Below, in pieces: positions 1-7,376 of a DNA stretch of 15,579 bases. The translations under genes and the position numbers were made by a program. Source of the stretch: CAYVKY01 sp964452115 (GTDB lineage: Bacteria > Bacteroidota > Ignavibacteria > Tepidaquicellales > Tepidaquicellaceae); the NCBI GenBank assembly GCA_964452115.1, contig CAYVKY010000044.1, positions 1-15,579 of the forward strand, given 5' to 3'. The notes below the pieces were generated by a model. It saw nothing but the letters and a program-made list of their open reading frames with translations, ran no database searches and was not told where the DNA came from. The first letter of the stretch is position 1. Every line of letters begins with the position of its first letter.

Positions 1-77
1 AATTAGAAGAAACTCATAAACTAAAACACCGCCAGACAGCTAAGGTTAACCGGAAAGATGTTTATTTAGGCGGATAA
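1..77 (+). CDS. 3' end of an unidentified gene (partial)
   Basis: One frame is open from the window edge (first full codon at position 3) to a TAA at 75-77; the other two forward frames hit stops within the first 20 bases. It gives about 24 residues of a basic C-terminus ending in VNRKDVYLGG. The stop lies 10 bases before the next ATG, so the gene is probably the upstream member of the same operon. The fragment is too short to identify and I assign no function. Confidence 0.45.
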   Translation, partial: LEETHKLKHRQTAKVNRKDVYLGG

Positions 78-87
78 AATTTTTATT

Positions 88-690
88 ATGTTAAAAAAAA
101 TCGGAAATTTTTTATTTAAGAACCGCAGTTACACTCCCCTTCCCTGGGTATTTTTGATGATACTGTTTATGTCACCGAATCTGACGATGATTATCATCGG
201 TGCCGTGTTCGTAATCATCGGTGAATTAATCAGATGGTGGGCAGTAAGCTACGCAGGCAGCGAAACCAGAACGACGGGTGACGTCGGCGGTTCATACCTT
301 GTTACGCAAGGTCCGTTCGGGATTGTAAGAAATCCTCTTTACATCGGAAATATTACCATATACGCTGGCATCGGAATTATGAGCAACGCTATCTTTCCGT
401 GGCTTATGATAGCGGCATTTTTGTATTTTGTGTTTCAATATTACTGCATAATCATTAATGAAGAAGAATATCTGCAGAATACGTTCAAAGATAAATTTAC
501 ACTTTACAAATCAAAAGTGAACAGGTTTGTACCCGTGTTCACAAAGCTGCCGGAAGAACTGAATTCAAATCTCGTGCAGAGCTGGAAAGACGGATTTGAT
601 TCGGAAAAACGTTCACTTACATCAATTGTAATCGTGTGTGCGATAATAGTTATTTTTTACATTCTTAAAATCAGTATTATTTCATTTTAA
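88..690 (+). CDS. isoprenylcysteine carboxyl methyltransferase (ICMT)/phospholipid methyltransferase-like membrane protein
   Basis: Integral membrane methyltransferase of the ICMT/PEMT superfamily, 200 residues. Hydrophobic segments lie at about residues 18-55 and 88-122. The family signature follows: GPFGIVRNPLY at 75-85 (the usual G-P-[YF]-x-x-x-R-[HN]-P-x-Y), then an acidic pair within NEEE at 124-127 and a tail of the form F-x-x-x-[YF]-x-x-Y-x-x-x-V-x-R-[FY]-x-P at about 133-149. These are the SAM and substrate-binding parts in known relatives. An extra hydrophobic helix at about 177-199 follows the catalytic core. The bacterial substrate cannot be read from the sequence; lipids or isoprenoid-linked molecules are the usual candidates. 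It sits 5 bases upstream of lpxB, which suggests an envelope-lipid role (inference). The ATG at 88 has no clear Shine-Dalgarno sequence. Family assignment is solid; substrate is unknown. Confidence 0.85.
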   Translation: MLKKIGNFLFKNRSYTPLPWVFLMILFMSPNLTMIIIGAVFVIIGELIRWWAVSYAGSETRTTGDVGGSYLVTQGPFGIVRNPLYIGNITIYAGIGIMSNAIFPWLMIAAFLYFVFQYYCIIINEEEYLQNTFKDKFTLYKSKVNRFVPVFTKLPEELNSNLVQSWKDGFDSEKRSLTSIVIVCAIIVIFYILKISIISF

Positions 691-695
691 CTGAA

Positions 696-1814
696 ATGAC
701 CGGAAAAGAGATATTTGTTGTAACGGGAGAGAAGTCAGGCGACCTGAATATATCCGGTATTATACGGAAACTTAAATCAGCAGAAGCTAACCTGAAAATA
801 ACTGCCATCGGCGGTGATAACCTGCGTCAGGCGGGCGCTGATGTTATTATAGATTATTCAAAAGTAAATTTTATCGGATTTTATTCCGTTATCAAAAATT
901 ATTTTTCGATTAAATCAATTATGAACGAATGCATAAATTACATCCGGGAAAATAATCCGTCTGCCGTAGTGCTCGTTGACTTCCCCGGATTTAATTTAAT
1001 GTTCGCTTCAAAAATCAGAAAATTTTATAAGGGTAAAATTATATATTATATCCTTCCGCAGCTCTGGGCTTGGCACAAAAGCAGAATTGAAAAACTTAAA
1101 AAATATTTTGACGAACTGCTTGTTGTCTTTCCGTTTGAGAAGGAGTTTTACAAAAAGGAAAATTTAATTGTTCATTACACCGGTCACCCTCTTTACAATT
1201 CCATAAACGAATTAAAAAAATCATTCGGTGTGCGGAAATCAAATTCAGGCAGCATCGTACTTATGCCCGGAAGCAGACAAGAAGAATTTGATAAAATATA
1301 TCCCGTGATATTTGAAACAGTTTCCAGACTTCGCAAAGTTAAAAATATCAACTGCACATTGATTAAAACTGACAATATCACGATTGATAAGACGTCAGTA
1401 CCGGATTACATCACCGTACTTTCGCCAAAGACAGACGATGAGAAGTCAAGGATTATATATGATGCAGACCTTGTGATAACAAAAATCGGAACGGCGTCAT
1501 TTGAATGTTCCCTGCTCGGCACACCTTTCATCCCCGTTTATAAGGCAAGTGCATTCAATTATTTTATCGGCAGAAAAATGGCAACCGTGGAATATATGAC
1601 GATGATAAATATTATCGCTGGCAAAATGCTCGTGAAGGAATTTATTCAAAATGATTTCAACAGCGATAATCTTTACTACGAAGCATTAAAACTTTTGGAT
1701 GATGAAGTTTACAGGAAAAGCATTTTAGATAATATCGAAGAAGTCCTGAATGTATTCAGGGATTTTCCAATTACCAAAACCGCGGAGGAAATTATTTCCG
1801 AATGCCTGACGTAA
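696..1814 (+). CDS. lpxB: lipid-A-disaccharide synthase
   Basis: LpxB (family GT19) joins UDP-2,3-diacylglucosamine to lipid X to form the tetraacyl disaccharide of lipid A at the cytoplasmic face of the inner membrane. The 372-residue length is normal. Visible signatures in order: GEKSGD at 11-16, AIGG at 37-40, VDFPGFN at 94-100, the strongly diagnostic P-Q-L-W-A-W at 121-126, VFPFEKEFY at 144-152, YTGHPL at 161-166, MPGSRQEE at 190-197, and IGTASFE at 264-270 in place of the common S-G-T-A-T-L-E. The start is the ATG at 696, 5 bases after the upstream stop; the third-codon context matches the usual LpxB N-terminus. Its last 13 bases overlap lpxK, the gene for the next pathway enzyme, so coupled translation is likely. 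Confidence 0.97.
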   Translation: MTGKEIFVVTGEKSGDLNISGIIRKLKSAEANLKITAIGGDNLRQAGADVIIDYSKVNFIGFYSVIKNYFSIKSIMNECINYIRENNPSAVVLVDFPGFNLMFASKIRKFYKGKIIYYILPQLWAWHKSRIEKLKKYFDELLVVFPFEKEFYKKENLIVHYTGHPLYNSINELKKSFGVRKSNSGSIVLMPGSRQEEFDKIYPVIFETVSRLRKVKNINCTLIKTDNITIDKTSVPDYITVLSPKTDDEKSRIIYDADLVITKIGTASFECSLLGTPFIPVYKASAFNYFIGRKMATVEYMTMINIIAGKMLVKEFIQNDFNSDNLYYEALKLLDDEVYRKSILDNIEEVLNVFRDFPITKTAEEIISECLT

Positions 1815-2836
1815 TCAAAAATATTTTAAGAATTGCCGCACTGCCGCTGACTTTAATTTTTTTCATAATTGTAAAAATTAAGAATTTTTTATACAACTCG
1901 CATATTTTAAAACAGAAAAAATTTCCCGTCAAAATCATATCTGTCGGGAATGTTTCCGCAGGCGGTACGGGTAAAAGCCCTTTCATTATATATCTCGCCG
2001 AAAGGCTTATTTCAAAAGGTTTTAAGGTTGGAATAATTTCACGGGGTTACGGCAGAGAGACCAATGGAATACAAACTGTATTTGACGGCAATAAATTCAC
2101 TGATGATTCGGCAAAGACAGGCGACGAGCTGAATATGATTGCACAAAATTTAAATACTTACGGCAAAAATGTTTATATACTCGCATCGGAAGACAGAATC
2201 AATGGAGCAGAGCACTTATTGAGAAATTTTAAAGCGGATTATATTCTCCTTGATGATGCATATCAGCACAGAAAGATTTTCAGAGACATTGATATCGTGA
2301 TTGTGGATACTGAGGAATATTTATCTAAGTCTCTTAAGAATTCGCTGATGATTCCGTCGGGAATTCTGCGTGAACCGTACAGTGAAATAAAAAATGCAGA
2401 CATTGTTATTCAGAACAATAAGCAGATTAATCAGGGCGCAATTGCTTCGGTTTTGAAATTAAATAAATCGTTAGTCACTGCAAACTATATATGTACGGGA
2501 TTCTATAATTTGAATTCAGAGCGCATTGATATCAGAAATAAAAATGTAATTGCAGTCAGCGGAATTGCAAAACCCTCATCTTTTCTGGAAATGATTAAAT
2601 CCGAAGGCGGAAAAATAACCGGAAGTTTTATTTTCGAAGACCACCATAAATACACTCAGAGCGAAATAGATACCTTGTCTGAATATGATGCAAATGAAGT
2701 AATTTTTGTGACTACCGAAAAGGACTTTGTAAAGATTAAATATTTTGATAAATTTATACTAAAATATAAAGTGTTTTATCTGAAAATAAATTATAAGATA
2801 GAAAATCCTGAAATACTTGATGCAAAGATTTTTTAA
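1802..2836 (+). CDS. lpxK: tetraacyldisaccharide 4'-kinase
   Basis: LpxK phosphorylates the 4' position of the lipid A disaccharide, using ATP at the inner membrane. The protein has 344 residues with an N-terminal membrane-associating hydrophobic segment (about 7-30). The P-loop is GGTGKSP at 54-60 inside SVGNVSAGGTGKSP, followed by SRGYGR at 80-85, GDE at 107-109 and DDAYQHR at 151-157. The last is the Bacteroidota-style version of the DDGxQH motif found in proteobacterial LpxK. RDIDIVIVD at 161-169, GILREP at 187-192, FEDHHKYT at 278-285 and VTTEKD at 303-308 also match the family. The ATG overlaps the end of lpxB by 13 bases; a GGAGG lies about 13 bases upstream, rather far for a strong ribosome binding site. 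The 3' end overlaps the next gene by 17 bases. Confidence 0.97.
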   Translation: MPDVIKNILRIAALPLTLIFFIIVKIKNFLYNSHILKQKKFPVKIISVGNVSAGGTGKSPFIIYLAERLISKGFKVGIISRGYGRETNGIQTVFDGNKFTDDSAKTGDELNMIAQNLNTYGKNVYILASEDRINGAEHLLRNFKADYILLDDAYQHRKIFRDIDIVIVDTEEYLSKSLKNSLMIPSGILREPYSEIKNADIVIQNNKQINQGAIASVLKLNKSLVTANYICTGFYNLNSERIDIRNKNVIAVSGIAKPSSFLEMIKSEGGKITGSFIFEDHHKYTQSEIDTLSEYDANEVIFVTTEKDFVKIKYFDKFILKYKVFYLKINYKIENPEILDAKIF

Positions 2837-3602
2837 TATTTTCGTTTTAATATTTACGGGAATGCTTGTTTCATCCTGCACCGTATCGAATGCCGTGAAC
2901 AAAAACAATTCGGATACGCTGACATTTGCGGATATCACGAATAATATTAATATTAATTCAGCGAAGATAAAAAGCTTTGAAGGTGACGGCTCGATTGATT
3001 TCGACTCACCGGAAAACAGCAATTCGGCTTCGATAAATATCCGCCGTGATGCGCTTCACGACAGCATATACGCGCGTATCAGCGGTGTATTCGGAATAAC
3101 AGGCGCAATGGTGACATTAAATCCCGAAAATTTCATTTTCTACAATGTGCAGAGTTCGTATGTTGTAAAAGGCGAATCATCAAGGAAAAATATCAGCACG
3201 ATTCTGAAAATTAATCTCAGTTATGAGGAACTCAGGAATATAATATGCGCGGCATTTGTATTTGATTCTGCTTTTAAGACTGACAACATTAATTCAAATG
3301 ATGTATCTTACATACTGACCGGTAACAAAGCCGGCATTTCTCAGAAATATTATATAGACTCAAAATATAAATATGTGACAAAGTTCATCAGTTACGATAA
3401 ATCAGGCAGTATAGCTTATGAGATTGAATACAACGATTACAGATTAACCGAAGGAATATATTTCCCGATGGATGTACTTTTTAATGTCCCGTCCAAAAAG
3501 GAAAGCATAAAATTAAGTTACAGCAGTGTGAACCTGAATCCGGAAGGTCTTAAATTTTATTTCAAAATTGCAAATAATGCAGAGGTCTATAATTGGAAAT
3601 GA
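2820..3602 (+). CDS. DUF4292-type outer-membrane lipoprotein
   Basis: Predicted lipoprotein of 260 residues. From the ATG at 2820 it begins with a short hydrophobic signal peptide ending in the lipobox V-S-S-C, with the lipidated cysteine at residue 20. A TTG one codon earlier (2817) is a possible but less likely start. The mature part has the DUF4292 pattern: a region around residues 45-60 with F-E-G-D-G-S-I-D-F, then S-x-S-I-N-I-R-R-D, a hydrophobic stretch near F-G-I-T-G-A-M-V, and a series of alternating beta-like strands up to a C-terminal F-K-I. DUF4292 proteins are common in Bacteroidota and have no settled function; the strand pattern recalls LolA/LolB-like lipoprotein carriers (inference). 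It overlaps lpxK by 17 bases and shares an ATGA with the following EnvC-like gene, so its product probably acts in envelope assembly. Confidence 0.75.
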   Translation: MQRFFNIFVLIFTGMLVSSCTVSNAVNKNNSDTLTFADITNNININSAKIKSFEGDGSIDFDSPENSNSASINIRRDALHDSIYARISGVFGITGAMVTLNPENFIFYNVQSSYVVKGESSRKNISTILKINLSYEELRNIICAAFVFDSAFKTDNINSNDVSYILTGNKAGISQKYYIDSKYKYVTKFISYDKSGSIAYEIEYNDYRLTEGIYFPMDVLFNVPSKKESIKLSYSSVNLNPEGLKFYFKIANNAEVYNWK

Positions 3603-4759
3603 AATTTAAACATATAATACTAATACTAATTCTGTTTACTCCGCAGCTGTTAAGGTGCGAAATTTTCAATTTGCTGAGCGACATCAAAAAGCAGACCATT
3701 AATTACAAAACGGAAGTAAGCATTCTCGACAGATATATAAATGATAATCTGAATAAGCTCGATTCACTTGCAAAGAATCTGAAGTCAGTTGATGGAGAAC
3801 TTCAGAAACTCTCTGAGCTTCTTACGGAAATTGACCAGAAAGACCTGACGGACAAAGAAAAACTTATTCTCGAGGAAAACGAAGTATCAAATTTTAATGA
3901 TAAAATTCAGGCACTAAAGGAATCATTCAAAAACAAAATTATCTGGCTTTATAAAAACGGAGCTGACTACCCTCTTCAGATTATGTTTTCGAGTGCATCT
4001 TTCAATCAGCTTTATACGAGGCTGCAGTATCTGACAAAAATTTCAAGAATGCGATCCAAGGATTTCGAAAAGATAAAAATCGATTCTTACATTCTTGACG
4101 AAAAAAAGAAAATTCTGAATCTGAATTCGAAAGAAAAGCTGAAATACATATCCGAAAAAAAGGAAAATCAAAGGGAGATACTCCTTGAAAAGCAAAGTAA
4201 TGAAACTGCGTTCGATTCCCTGCGCAGTGTAAATGAAATGCTTGCAAGAGAAAAAGAAAGGCTTCTCAGAAAGATTGCAACAGGCGATTCAGTCACAACC
4301 GCAGGAAAGCTTAATATTTCCTATGAAGTATTTTTCAATCCGGATTATAAAGACACACCTCTGATAAATTTAAAAGGAAAAATTATTTATCCTGTCAAAA
4401 GTATTGTGGTTATTAATGATTTCGGAAAAAATGTCCATCCTTTATACGGTACTATAAGTTATAATAACGGCATAGATTTTTTAGTTGCAAAAGGTTCCGA
4501 AGTAAAGGCTGTTGCTTCAGGAACGGTCGAATACATCTGGGATATGCCCCTGTACGGAAAAATGATAGTGATTGACAACGGAGATTATTACAAAACAATG
4601 TACGGTTTGGTTGAGAAAATAATTGTAACTCAAGGGCAGAGTGTTTACGCAGGACAGATAATTGCACAGTCGTCCGAAAACATTGAGGGACAGGGCTTTC
4701 ACTTTGAAATCAGGGAAAACGGCGTTCCTGTAAATCCTAACGACTGGATTAAATGGTGA
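3599..4759 (+). CDS. EnvC-like murein hydrolase activator (coiled coil plus degenerate LytM/M23 domain)
   Basis: Exported 386-residue protein. The first 20 residues are a signal peptide; residues about 25-105 and 150-228 are charged heptad-like helices separated by a less helical stretch containing IIWLYKNGADYPLQIMFSSAS-type EnvC hinge sequence. The C-terminal LytM/M23 domain runs from about 262 to 386. Its metal and catalytic residues are largely lost: the H-x-G-x-D motif is N289-N-G-I-D293, the usual Y-[AG]-H-L is Y335-G-L, and the H-x-H motif is G366-F-H368. This is the known pattern of EnvC/NlpD-type proteins that activate amidases rather than cut peptidoglycan. The ATG at 3599 forms an ATGA overlap with the DUF4292 stop. 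The gene ends overlapping the GT2 start by 7 bases. A catalytically active peptidase is unlikely. Confidence 0.88.
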   Translation: MKFKHIILILILFTPQLLRCEIFNLLSDIKKQTINYKTEVSILDRYINDNLNKLDSLAKNLKSVDGELQKLSELLTEIDQKDLTDKEKLILEENEVSNFNDKIQALKESFKNKIIWLYKNGADYPLQIMFSSASFNQLYTRLQYLTKISRMRSKDFEKIKIDSYILDEKKKILNLNSKEKLKYISEKKENQREILLEKQSNETAFDSLRSVNEMLAREKERLLRKIATGDSVTTAGKLNISYEVFFNPDYKDTPLINLKGKIIYPVKSIVVINDFGKNVHPLYGTISYNNGIDFLVAKGSEVKAVASGTVEYIWDMPLYGKMIVIDNGDYYKTMYGLVEKIIVTQGQSVYAGQIIAQSSENIEGQGFHFEIRENGVPVNPNDWIKW

Positions 4760-5418
4760 CACAAATATCTCCGGTAAAATATAAAATCAGTATTATAGTA
4801 ACGACATACAATCGCAGAAAGAAAGTATTGTCTGCCCTGCAATCCGCCTTCAAACAGACTTATAAAGATTTTGAAATCATACTGATTGATGACGGCAGTA
4901 CTGACAAAACTGAAACGGATATAGCAAAGCTTCTGAAATTAAATTCAAACCTGAGATATCTGAAACAATCAAACAGAGGAACTGCTTTATCACTCAATTC
5001 AGGAATCCGGTTATCAAACGGCGAATATATAACTTTCCTTGATTCGGATGATTTATACGAACCTGACCATATTGAAAAAAGAGTAAAATATTTTGAAAAG
5101 CACAGTGTTGATATGATTTATTCAACTGCAAAAATAATCGGTAATGAAGAAGATATGTATGTGGCAGACGCAAGAGATAAAAACAAACTGATACATATTA
5201 ATAATTGCGTAATCGGTGCAACAATTTTCGGTAAGGCAAATGTTTTCAGAGCACTGGACGGATTCAGAAATATTTATGCTTATGATTATGATTTTATAGA
5301 AAGGGCGAAGCGGAAATTTACCGTAAAGCATCTGAAAATGCCGACTTATATATATTACCGCAATTCCCCTGACAGCGTGCTTTCCGGATATAAAAAAATG
5401 AACTTTATCAAAAAATAA
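4753..5418 (+). CDS. family 2 glycosyltransferase
   Basis: GT-A fold glycosyltransferase of 221 residues, likely cytoplasmic and nucleotide-sugar dependent. Diagnostic motifs are SIIVTTYNRR at 13-22, the nucleotide-binding IDDGSTD at 45-51, and the metal-binding DxD segment FLDSDD at 95-100. The C-terminal third holds a Y-D-Y-D-F segment around 178-182 at the position of the acceptor/catalytic acidic region. No transmembrane helices are visible, so it is not a polymerising synthase. Linkage and acceptor cannot be deduced; its place at the end of an lpxB-lpxK-envC-like operon suggests LPS core, O-antigen or another surface glycan. The ATG at 4753 overlaps the preceding gene by 7 bases. A 60-base gap follows, with no clear terminator. 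Confidence 0.9.
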   Translation: MVTQISPVKYKISIIVTTYNRRKKVLSALQSAFKQTYKDFEIILIDDGSTDKTETDIAKLLKLNSNLRYLKQSNRGTALSLNSGIRLSNGEYITFLDSDDLYEPDHIEKRVKYFEKHSVDMIYSTAKIIGNEEDMYVADARDKNKLIHINNCVIGATIFGKANVFRALDGFRNIYAYDYDFIERAKRKFTVKHLKMPTYIYYRNSPDSVLSGYKKMNFIKK

Positions 5419-5478
5419 GTGTTTAAAAACCAAAAGACTTAATTCACAAAATTAAAAAACAAAAACAAAGTAACATTT

Positions 5479-6348
5479 ATGCAAAAAATCAAAATTCTGA
5501 TGGTACTGGCGGCATTACTGATTTTAATTTCGCCGAACGTATATTCACAAACTGCGAATGATATCGCAAAATCAGGTGACCAGAAATTAGAAAACAGCGA
5601 TTATGACGGCGCGATACAGGATTATACCGCAGCGCTGAAATTAGATCCGCAGAATACTTATGCCGTTAATAACAGAGGTATTTCGTATTTTTACAAAAAG
5701 GATTATCAAAATGCCATCGCAGACTTCACTAAAGCAATCGAACTGAATGCACAATATGTACAGGCATTCAAAAATAGAGGCGACGCTTACAGAATGCTTA
5801 AAGATTATGATAATGCGATTAAGGACTACAAACAGGCAGTGGAAATCAATCCGGAATATGCCGATGCATTTGGTAATATGGGGCTCGCATATTACAGTAT
5901 GAAGGATTACAATAATGCGCTTGCAAGTTTTGATAATTCGATTAAACTTTCTCCCGATAAATTCAGGATATTCTGGTACAGAGGCAAGACTCAGGACAGA
6001 CTCGGAAATTCCGAAAAAGCAGTTGAAGACTTCACTGCATCAATAAATCTTTATCCGAAAAACGCAGATGCATATTATGACCGTTCACTCGCAAACTATG
6101 ACCTGAAAAAATATGACCAGTCACTGAACGATATTAATTCTGCGATGCAATTATCACCGAATGATGCAGATTTTTATCTCCAAAGAGGAAACATTAATCT
6201 CGCACTGGAAAAATATACAGAATCTCTTGCAGATTACGAACAGACGGTAAAACTTGCTCCGAAATATGAAAACGATTTGAAAAGTAAGATTGACAATCTG
6301 AAGATAGTTGTTGAACAAAAGAAAAATGCAACAGATAAAAACCAATAA
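5479..6348 (+). CDS. exported tetratricopeptide repeat (TPR) protein
   Basis: 289 residues. The N-terminus is a Sec signal peptide (MQKIK followed by about 15 hydrophobic residues, likely cleaved near VYS-Q at 23-24). The rest is seven consecutive 34-residue TPR units from about residue 25 to 265, each with the W/Y-x-x-[LG]...A/G...Y/F...A...P-x pattern and ending in LDPQN, LNAQY, INPEY, LSPDK, LYPKN, LSPND and LAPKY. A short lysine/asparagine-rich tail follows. Such proteins are periplasmic scaffolds for protein-protein contacts; the partner is unknown. It is separated from the upstream gene by 60 A-rich bases with no obvious Shine-Dalgarno sequence. Its last 23 bases overlap the chosen ribD start, so it is probably in one transcript with ribDE, although no biochemical link is evident. 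Confidence 0.9.
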   Translation: MQKIKILMVLAALLILISPNVYSQTANDIAKSGDQKLENSDYDGAIQDYTAALKLDPQNTYAVNNRGISYFYKKDYQNAIADFTKAIELNAQYVQAFKNRGDAYRMLKDYDNAIKDYKQAVEINPEYADAFGNMGLAYYSMKDYNNALASFDNSIKLSPDKFRIFWYRGKTQDRLGNSEKAVEDFTASINLYPKNADAYYDRSLANYDLKKYDQSLNDINSAMQLSPNDADFYLQRGNINLALEKYTESLADYEQTVKLAPKYENDLKSKIDNLKIVVEQKKNATDKNQ

Positions 6349-7372
6349 TAAAGAATATTATATAAAAAGGTGTATAAAGATGGCTCTAAAGGGTTCGGGG
6401 AAAGTTTCTCCGAACCCTTTAGTCGGCTGTGTAATAGTAAAAAACGGAAACATAATCGGAGAAGGATATCATAGATATTTCGGCGGACTTCACGCTGAAA
6501 TAAATGCGATAAATTCTGCAAAACGAAAGGGCATTTCCCTCAAAAATGCAGAACTTTATGTGAACCTTGAACCGTGTAATCATTTCGGTAAAACTCCCCC
6601 CTGTACAGAGGCAATAATCAAAGAAAGAATCGGGAAAGTAAATATCGGATGCCTTGATTCGAATCCGATGGTATCGGGTAAGGGAGTGAAACGCCTTATT
6701 GAAGCGGGTGTAATAGTTCAGGTTGGAATTCTTGAAGAAGAATGCAGGGAACTCAATAAAATATTTTTGAAATTTATGAAAACAAATCTGCCATACGTAA
6801 CACTTAAAATCGCGCAAAGCCTTGACGGAAAAATTGCGCTTTACGACTTTACTTCGAAGTGGATTACTTCAGAGGAATCGAGGATACAGGTAAAAAAATT
6901 AAGACAGAAATATGACGCCGTACTTATCGGTCATAATACTGCGGTAAAAGATAATCCGTCACTTTTACCATATACATTAAAGAAAAATATTCCTTACAGA
7001 GTGATTCTGTCGGATAATCCCGGTAAACTCAAATGGGACTTAAAACTTTTTTCGGATGAGTATAAGGAAAAAACAATTGTGCTGAATACTGATGATTCAA
7101 AACAAGGATATGTAAAAGTACTGAAAACACTTGCCGGAATGGGTATTTCAAGTGTTTTAGTCGAAGGCGGCAGCTATATTTTTTCAAAATTTTATGATTA
7201 CGGTTTATATGATGATGTATATATTTTCATTGCGCCGAAAATTATAGGAACTGGAATATCATCGTTTCAGAATTTTGATATTGTTAACTTGCAGTCTAAA
7301 AGTAATCTGAAACTTATAAATCTAAAATCAAACGGCGGCGATATCGCAGCCTATTATAAAAAAATAAAATAA
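6326..7372 (+). CDS. ribD: bifunctional riboflavin deaminase/reductase RibD
   Basis: RibD carries out steps two and three of riboflavin synthesis: deamination of the GTP-derived pyrimidine, then NADPH-dependent reduction of its ribosyl side chain. With the ATG at 6326 it has 348 residues. The N-terminal deaminase has VSPNPLVGCVIV at 27-38, the zinc ligand and catalytic pair H56-A-E58, and PC-x-H-x-G-x-T-PPC at 83-93 with zinc cysteines C84 and C93. The reductase has SLDGKIA at 165-171, SKWIT at 177-181 and VLVEGGS at 277-283. The frame stays open to a TTG at 6308, but 6326 gives the usual distance to the Y-Y-I-K-R-C-I helix; an ATG at 6380 would remove that helix. A 17-bp hairpin lies in codons 21-33. 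ribE follows after 4 bases. Confidence 0.95.
   Translation: MQQIKTNNKEYYIKRCIKMALKGSGKVSPNPLVGCVIVKNGNIIGEGYHRYFGGLHAEINAINSAKRKGISLKNAELYVNLEPCNHFGKTPPCTEAIIKERIGKVNIGCLDSNPMVSGKGVKRLIEAGVIVQVGILEEECRELNKIFLKFMKTNLPYVTLKIAQSLDGKIALYDFTSKWITSEESRIQVKKLRQKYDAVLIGHNTAVKDNPSLLPYTLKKNIPYRVILSDNPGKLKWDLKLFSDEYKEKTIVLNTDDSKQGYVKVLKTLAGMGISSVLVEGGSYIFSKFYDYGLYDDVYIFIAPKIIGTGISSFQNFDIVNLQSKSNLKLINLKSNGGDIAAYYKKIK
6386..6422 (+). other. long near-perfect hairpin inside ribD
   Basis: Bases 6386-6402 pair with 6406-6422, giving 17 base pairs (16 Watson-Crick and one G-U at 6399/6409) around a three-base AGT loop. No U-tract follows, so it is not an intrinsic terminator. It covers the codons for the conserved SPNP segment of the RibD deaminase and starts 60 bases after the ribD start codon, 38 bases after the TPR stop. 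What it does, if anything, is unknown. Confidence 0.7.
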
Positions 7373-7376
7373 TATT

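Noticed and set aside
2817..2819. TTG at 2817 as start of the DUF4292 gene (and likewise TTG at 3593 for the EnvC-like gene and TTG at 6308 for ribD)
   Set aside because: Each has an ATG a few codons downstream that gives the expected signal peptide or family N-terminus, with tight overlap to the preceding gene.
3599..4759. Annotation as an active M23 endopeptidase
   Set aside because: Key metal and catalytic histidines are replaced, so an activator role fits better than peptidase activity.
5419..5478. Possible terminator or promoter between the glycosyltransferase and TPR genes
   Set aside because: The 60 bases are A-rich with no stem-loop plus T-run and no TTTG/TAnnTTTG pair on the + strand; I cannot support either.
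6234..6521. Minus-strand open frame of 95 codons containing a SPNPL-like string
   Set aside because: It is antisense to the TPR/ribD junction; the string is only the reverse reading of the ribD palindrome, not a second gene.
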